This document shows, in pieces, positions 6,290-9,513 of a DNA stretch of 9,513 nucleotides (position 1 is the first letter of the stretch; each line of letters begins with the position of its first letter). The position numbers and the translations under genes were made by a program. The DNA is taken from contig MERZ01000055.1 of NCBI GenBank assembly GCA_001770785.1, positions 1 through 9,513 of the forward strand, in the 5' to 3' direction. The notes beneath the pieces were generated by a model, which was not told where the DNA came from, did not search any database, and saw nothing but the letters and a program-made list of their open reading frames with translations. This stretch comes from Burkholderiales bacterium RIFCSPHIGHO2_12_FULL_61_11. Its GTDB lineage: Bacteria > Pseudomonadota > Gammaproteobacteria > Burkholderiales > Burkholderiaceae_C.

Positions 6290-7675
6290 ATGCCCATGGT
6301 GACCCGGTTTGCTCTTCTTTTTATAGCGGCCTGCGTAGGTGCTGCAGGGGTTGGCTTGCTTCTTGGATCGCACTATGCGGCGCTGGGCGCGCTTGCGGTG
6401 GTGCTGTTGCGCATGGGACTGGATCACTGGCGCGGCCGCAGGCTACTGGTGGCGTTGCGCACCGACGCGCTACAGGCCCTGCCGCAGCGCGGAGGAGACA
6501 TATGGGGCGAGCTGGCTCAGCGTATCGCGCGCATGAGGCGCGACAGCGAAATGCAGCTGCGGCAGAGCGAGGCGCGGCTGAAGGAATTCCTGGTCGCGCT
6601 GGAGAACTCCCCCAACGGGGTGGTGTTGCTCGACGAAAAAGGTCGCATTGAATGGTGCAACCAGACGGCGGCCACGCATTTCGGATTTGACGCGCAGCGC
6701 GACCAGTTTCAGTCCATTGGCAACCTGGTGCGCGATCCTGTGTTTGCTGCCTACCTGGCTTCAGGGAAATACGACCACGAGGTGGTGCTGAGCATGCCCG
6801 CTCCCGCTTCATTGCCACTCAAACTGTCGGTGCAAGTCCATCCTTACGCTGGCAATCGGCGCCTGATGCTCAGCCGCGACGTTACGGCGGTGGAGCAAGC
6901 AGAGGCCATGCGGCGAATTTTCGTGGCCAATGTATCGCACGAGATCCGTACGCCGCTTACCGTCCTCGCGGGGTTTATTGAGACGCTGCAAACGCTGCCG
7001 CTTGAAGAGGCGGAACGTATCCGCTATCTGAACCTGATGGCGCAGCAGTCGCACCGCATGCAGACGCTGGTGAGTGACCTGCTCACGCTGTCGCGGCTCG
7101 AGGGCAGCTTGCAGCCGGGCAGCGGGGAATGGACGCCGATCCACGCGCTCATGGATTACTGTGAGCAGGAAGGCCGGGCGCTGTCCCGGACGCTGCCGCA
7201 TGCCCAGGGGCAAACTCTCCGATTCGAAATCCGCTGGGATTGCGAGGTGGCTGGTTCGCAGACGGAGCTGACCAGTGCCATGTCCAATCTGGTCAGCAAC
7301 GCTGTGCGCTACACGCCCGCTGGCGGATGCATTGACGTTATCTGGCAATCGCTGCCGGATGGAGCCGCCGAGTTTTCCGTGAGCGACACGGGACCTGGTA
7401 TTGCTCCGGAGCACATTGCGCATCTGACCGAGCGGTTTTACCGTGTTGACCACAGCCGCTCCAGGGAAACCGGCGGAACGGGGCTGGGACTGGCCATTGT
7501 CAAGCACGTTCTGCAGCGGCATGGCACGGTGCTCAAGGTGCAAAGCACGCCTGGCAAAGGTTCGACGTTTTCCTTTGCGATACCAGCCAGCCGAGTCCGC
7601 AATGGTCGCGCCAGCGGCACCAATTTGAACGCTGCTCGTCAGACCGTGGACACGATCTCCACGTCGTTGTCATAG
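6290..7675 (+). CDS. phoR: Phosphate regulon sensor histidine kinase PhoR
   Basis: Membrane-anchored kinase/phosphatase for PhoB. The 461-residue product has two hydrophobic N-terminal spans (about 5-42) with almost no periplasmic loop, as in PhoR, and then a linker. A PAS domain follows (about 97-205; NGVVLLDEKGRIEWCN). The dimerisation/phosphotransfer segment VANVSHEIRTPLTVLAGF has phospho-His H217. The ATPase domain has an N-box NLVSNAVRYT (333-342), G1 DTGPGIAP (366-373), F-box ERFYRVD (381-387) and G2 GGTGLGLAIVKH (395-406). It starts 28 bases after phoB. ATG 6296 is an alternative start because the only GAG-type ribosome binding site (6285-6287) is better spaced for it. The conserved core ends at FAIPASR (429-435). 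A 26-residue unconserved-looking tail extends into the opposing nitrilase gene. Confidence 0.95.
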   Translation: MPMVTRFALLFIAACVGAAGVGLLLGSHYAALGALAVVLLRMGLDHWRGRRLLVALRTDALQALPQRGGDIWGELAQRIARMRRDSEMQLRQSEARLKEFLVALENSPNGVVLLDEKGRIEWCNQTAATHFGFDAQRDQFQSIGNLVRDPVFAAYLASGKYDHEVVLSMPAPASLPLKLSVQVHPYAGNRRLMLSRDVTAVEQAEAMRRIFVANVSHEIRTPLTVLAGFIETLQTLPLEEAERIRYLNLMAQQSHRMQTLVSDLLTLSRLEGSLQPGSGEWTPIHALMDYCEQEGRALSRTLPHAQGQTLRFEIRWDCEVAGSQTELTSAMSNLVSNAVRYTPAGGCIDVIWQSLPDGAAEFSVSDTGPGIAPEHIAHLTERFYRVDHSRSRETGGTGLGLAIVKHVLQRHGTVLKVQSTPGKGSTFSFAIPASRVRNGRASGTNLNAARQTVDTISTSLS

Positions 7676-8553
7676 ACATCAATCCGCTTGTCATATAAAG
7701 GAATGGTGGTGCCACTGACGCGGTTCATGACCAGCTTGCCGAGGTCCACGTCGGCAATCACGATCTGCTCCATGTTGGGCACGCCTTCGGCTGCGATGCC
7801 GTCGCGGGCAAAAGGAAAATCAGACGGCGTGATGATTGCCGCCTGACCATAGTGCAGACCGAGACCTTCGACCGGGAGGTTGCCGACGGTGCCAGTGGTC
7901 GCAACGTAGACCTGATTCTCGATGGCCCGCGCATGACAACAGTAGCGCACGCGCAAAAACCCCTGACGATCATCGGTGCACGAGGGCACGAAGATGATGT
8001 CAGCGCCCATTTCGCAGACCTTGCGGCTGAGCTCGGGGAACTCGATGTCGTAACAGATCAGGATGGCAATGCGGCCATGAGGCGTGTCAAACACCCGCAG
8101 GTGGTGGCCCGGATCGCCTTTCCACTTTTCTTTTTCCCAGCGCGTCAGGTGGATCTTGTCCTGGGTAAACACCTTGCCTTCTGGGGTGAACAGATAGGCC
8201 GTGTTGAGCAGCTTGCCATCGACGATCGTGGGATGACTGCCGCCCACCACATGCACCTTCCACTGCGCCGCGAGCTCCCTGAACAGCTCGATATAGCGGG
8301 CAGTGTAGTCGTTCATGTTGCGCACCGCCTGGCGCAGGTCGCTGGTGTCCATGAAGGAGAGCAGTTGCGTGGTGAAGATCTCGGGCAGCAGCACAAAATT
8401 GGGTTTGTAGTCCCCCGCAGCTTTCATCACGAAGCGTACCTGGTTCTCAAAACCGCTCCAGTCGTGGATGGATCGCAGCAGGTATTGCACCGCGGCAATG
8501 CGCACGTTGATCGGCTTGGGTTCGTGGACGTGGGGAGGGGGGCTGGTTTTCAT
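7639..8553 (-). CDS. Carbon-nitrogen hydrolase (nitrilase superfamily, RimI-associated class)
   Basis: Amidohydrolase that attacks a C-N bond through a Glu-Lys-Cys triad; its substrate is unknown. The 304-residue product from ATG 8553 has the nitrilase fold with E58 in LLPEIF, K133 in QDKIHLTRWE and nucleophile C167 in ILICYDIEFPEL. Downstream are the expected RVRYCCHARAIENQVYV and GQAAIITPSD segments. It resembles the branch often fused to an N-terminal GNAT domain (as in B. subtilis YhcX). Here the GNAT partner is a separate gene directly upstream whose TGA overlaps this ATG (ATGA at 8550-8553). The frame stays open further upstream to 9018, but that part overlaps the GNAT gene and does not look like protein. 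The stop lies 37 bp inside the convergent phoR gene. Confidence 0.92.
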   Translation of the reverse strand: MKTSPPPHVHEPKPINVRIAAVQYLLRSIHDWSGFENQVRFVMKAAGDYKPNFVLLPEIFTTQLLSFMDTSDLRQAVRNMNDYTARYIELFRELAAQWKVHVVGGSHPTIVDGKLLNTAYLFTPEGKVFTQDKIHLTRWEKEKWKGDPGHHLRVFDTPHGRIAILICYDIEFPELSRKVCEMGADIIFVPSCTDDRQGFLRVRYCCHARAIENQVYVATTGTVGNLPVEGLGLHYGQAAIITPSDFPFARDGIAAEGVPNMEQIVIADVDLGKLVMNRVSGTTIPLYDKRIDVYDNDVEIVSTV

Positions 8554-9224
8554 GCGGGCATCTCCTGTGCCGCGGTGCGCGCCAGTTGCAGCGCTGTGGG
8601 CTTCGAGGCATCGTAATCCGGATTGATCCAGACGATCAGGGCAGCATTGCCTTGCGACTCGTGGTCGTCCACTAGATAGCCTTTCATAATGCCACAGTAC
8701 CTGAATCCTTCGCGCAGCTGAAAACTCAGCACCGGATCGGTGAGGTCCCCCCAAAGCACCTTGCGCGCGTACAGTCCGGCCGTCATCTCGTGGGCCAGCG
8801 AGTGGTAGCCCGGCAATCGGCCGCAGGCGATGATGCGGCGCAGGTTTAACGCCTTGCACACGCGCCGTCTGGCTTCGTACAGTGCATGGCCAACCCGCTT
8901 GCCGCGCAGCCTGGGCGCGACGAACACCTCCGCGCCATACAGCGTGTAGCCCGCCGGGTCGTGGGTGTCGAAGGTGCCTGCCGCAGTGATCTGGTCCCAC
9001 GTGTGCTCGTCCGCCCACTCATCCCACTGGATCACCAGTGAGCTGGCGCAGCCGACGAGGCGGTTATCGTAGAAGGCGACGAGTTGGCCTTCGGGAAAGA
9101 TCTCGATTTGTTGCACCGCGCGTTGGCGTTGCCAAGCGGCTATGCCGGGGTAAACCTCACGCTGCAGGCGCACCAGCGCGTCAATGTCTTCCAGTCTGGT
9201 ATTGCGTATGTTCAGTTTTGGCAT
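8550..9224 (-). CDS. GNAT family N-acetyltransferase
   Basis: Predicted acyl-CoA-dependent N-acyltransferase; substrate unknown. From ATG 9224 the product is 224 residues, starting MPKLNIRNTRLEDIDALVRL, a typical GNAT beta1-alpha1 opening. The acetyl-CoA pyrophosphate loop is EVFVAPRLRGKRVGHALYEA (residues 99-118), with RGKRVG in the Q/RxxGxG/A position. The insert rich in W and D around 67-90 and the C-terminal FRYCGIMKGYL suit the nitrilase-associated GNAT group. The in-frame upstream ATG at 9356 was rejected because its extra 44 residues look non-conserved and overlap the neighbouring gene end. No good ribosome binding site precedes ATG 9224. It is overlapped by ATGA with the nitrilase gene, so the two are probably co-translated and may act together. 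Confidence 0.88.
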   Translation of the reverse strand: MPKLNIRNTRLEDIDALVRLQREVYPGIAAWQRQRAVQQIEIFPEGQLVAFYDNRLVGCASSLVIQWDEWADEHTWDQITAAGTFDTHDPAGYTLYGAEVFVAPRLRGKRVGHALYEARRRVCKALNLRRIIACGRLPGYHSLAHEMTAGLYARKVLWGDLTDPVLSFQLREGFRYCGIMKGYLVDDHESQGNAALIVWINPDYDASKPTALQLARTAAQEMPA

Positions 9225-9303
9225 GGAGCTATTTTTATGGAAATGGGCCTTAGCGGGGGCGATTGGCTGGTGCCCGCATGTTGGAAGAAGATTTTGCGTG
9301 CGC
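9225..9303. other. Short gap upstream of the GNAT gene
   Basis: 79 bases between the right-edge gene and the GNAT gene. No terminator or clear promoter is seen. The segment just before the GNAT ATG (AGCTATTTTTATGG on the plus strand) faintly recalls the intergenic repeat near 612-671, but the match is too short to call. Confidence 0.3.
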
Positions 9304-9513
9304 TCAAGGGCTGCGCGGGGTAGTTGCGGGCGGGGGCGTCCTTGCCTGGCTGTCAATGCTCACCCGCTTGAATAGCAGGATATTTTCATTCTTGTCCGTG
9401 GGCCTGCGCACAGTGGCCTGAAAAGCCCAATCCGGCAAATTCACGACATTGCTGAGGCTTGATCGGGCATCGACATCCACGATCAGGTAAGGACAGATCG
9501 CTTTCGCCGTGGC
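9304..9513 (-). CDS. Unidentified protein, C-terminal 69 residues (runs off right edge)
   Basis: Not recognised. The minus-strand frame is open from base 9513 to TGA at 9304-9306. The first part (CPYLIVDVDARSSLSNVVNL, then LPDWAFQATVRRPT and LLFKRVSID) reads like folded protein. The last 14 or so residues are Pro/Thr/Ala-rich and look like an unstructured tail. It is transcribed in the same direction as the GNAT gene, which starts 79 bases downstream, so the two could share an operon. No start or family motif is visible because the gene enters from outside the window. Confidence 0.5.
   Translation of the reverse strand, partial: ATAKAICPYLIVDVDARSSLSNVVNLPDWAFQATVRRPTDKNENILLFKRVSIDSQARTPPPATTPRSP

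Noticed and set aside
7852..8616. 254-codon plus-strand open frame
   Set aside because: It lies opposite the nitrilase gene, which has an intact catalytic triad. The plus-strand product shows no recognisable motif and is an antisense shadow.
8554..9018. N-terminal extension of the nitrilase frame
   Set aside because: This in-frame stretch overlaps the GNAT gene in another frame, and its translation is low-complexity in character. The ATG at 8553 fits the family start and the ATGA overlap.
9225..9356. Upstream ATG at 9356 for the GNAT gene
   Set aside because: The 44 extra residues do not look like a GNAT N-terminus and overlap the right-edge coding frame.

Overview
The window looks chromosomal and comes from a betaproteobacterium, most likely Burkholderiales, family Comamonadaceae (Rhodoferax/Polaromonas-like). 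This is inferred from moderate-to-high GC, a contiguous pstSCAB-phoU-phoB-phoR cluster, and an intergenic repeat of a kind I associate with comamonads. No database search was possible, so the taxonomy is an inference.

Layout. (1) 1-570, minus strand: the first 190 codons of arsB, an arsenite efflux pump that runs off the left edge. (2) 571-1026: a regulatory region between the divergent arsB and pst genes. It holds a probable dispersed repeat, a nested 51-bp A/T-rich dyad, a four-repeat tandem Pho box array, and a 40-codon ORF with a strong ribosome binding site. That ORF carries a second Pho box inside it and its stop overlaps the pstS start codon (ATGA). (3) 1027-7675, plus strand: pstS, an intrinsic terminator/attenuator, pstC, pstA, pstB, phoU, phoB, phoR. 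(4) 7639-9224, minus strand: a GNAT acetyltransferase gene followed by a nitrilase-superfamily amidohydrolase gene. They overlap by ATGA, and the nitrilase gene ends inside the 3' end of phoR. (5) 9304-9513, minus strand: the C-terminal end of an unrecognised protein that runs off the right edge.

How the genes work together. PstS binds phosphate in the periplasm, PstC/PstA form the channel and PstB supplies ATP hydrolysis. PhoU links transporter status to the PhoR kinase, and PhoR phosphorylates PhoB. PhoB~P should bind the Pho boxes upstream of pstS, so transporter, sensor and regulator sit in one self-activating phosphate-starvation unit. ArsB next door extrudes arsenite. Arsenate is a phosphate analogue that enters through phosphate transporters, so the neighbourhood makes physiological sense, although co-regulation is not shown.

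The most unusual part is the pst leader: two Pho-box/-10/start-codon modules offset by exactly 119 bp, the first driving a small ORF that is translationally coupled to pstS. No RNA genes, CRISPR arrays or insertion sequences were seen.
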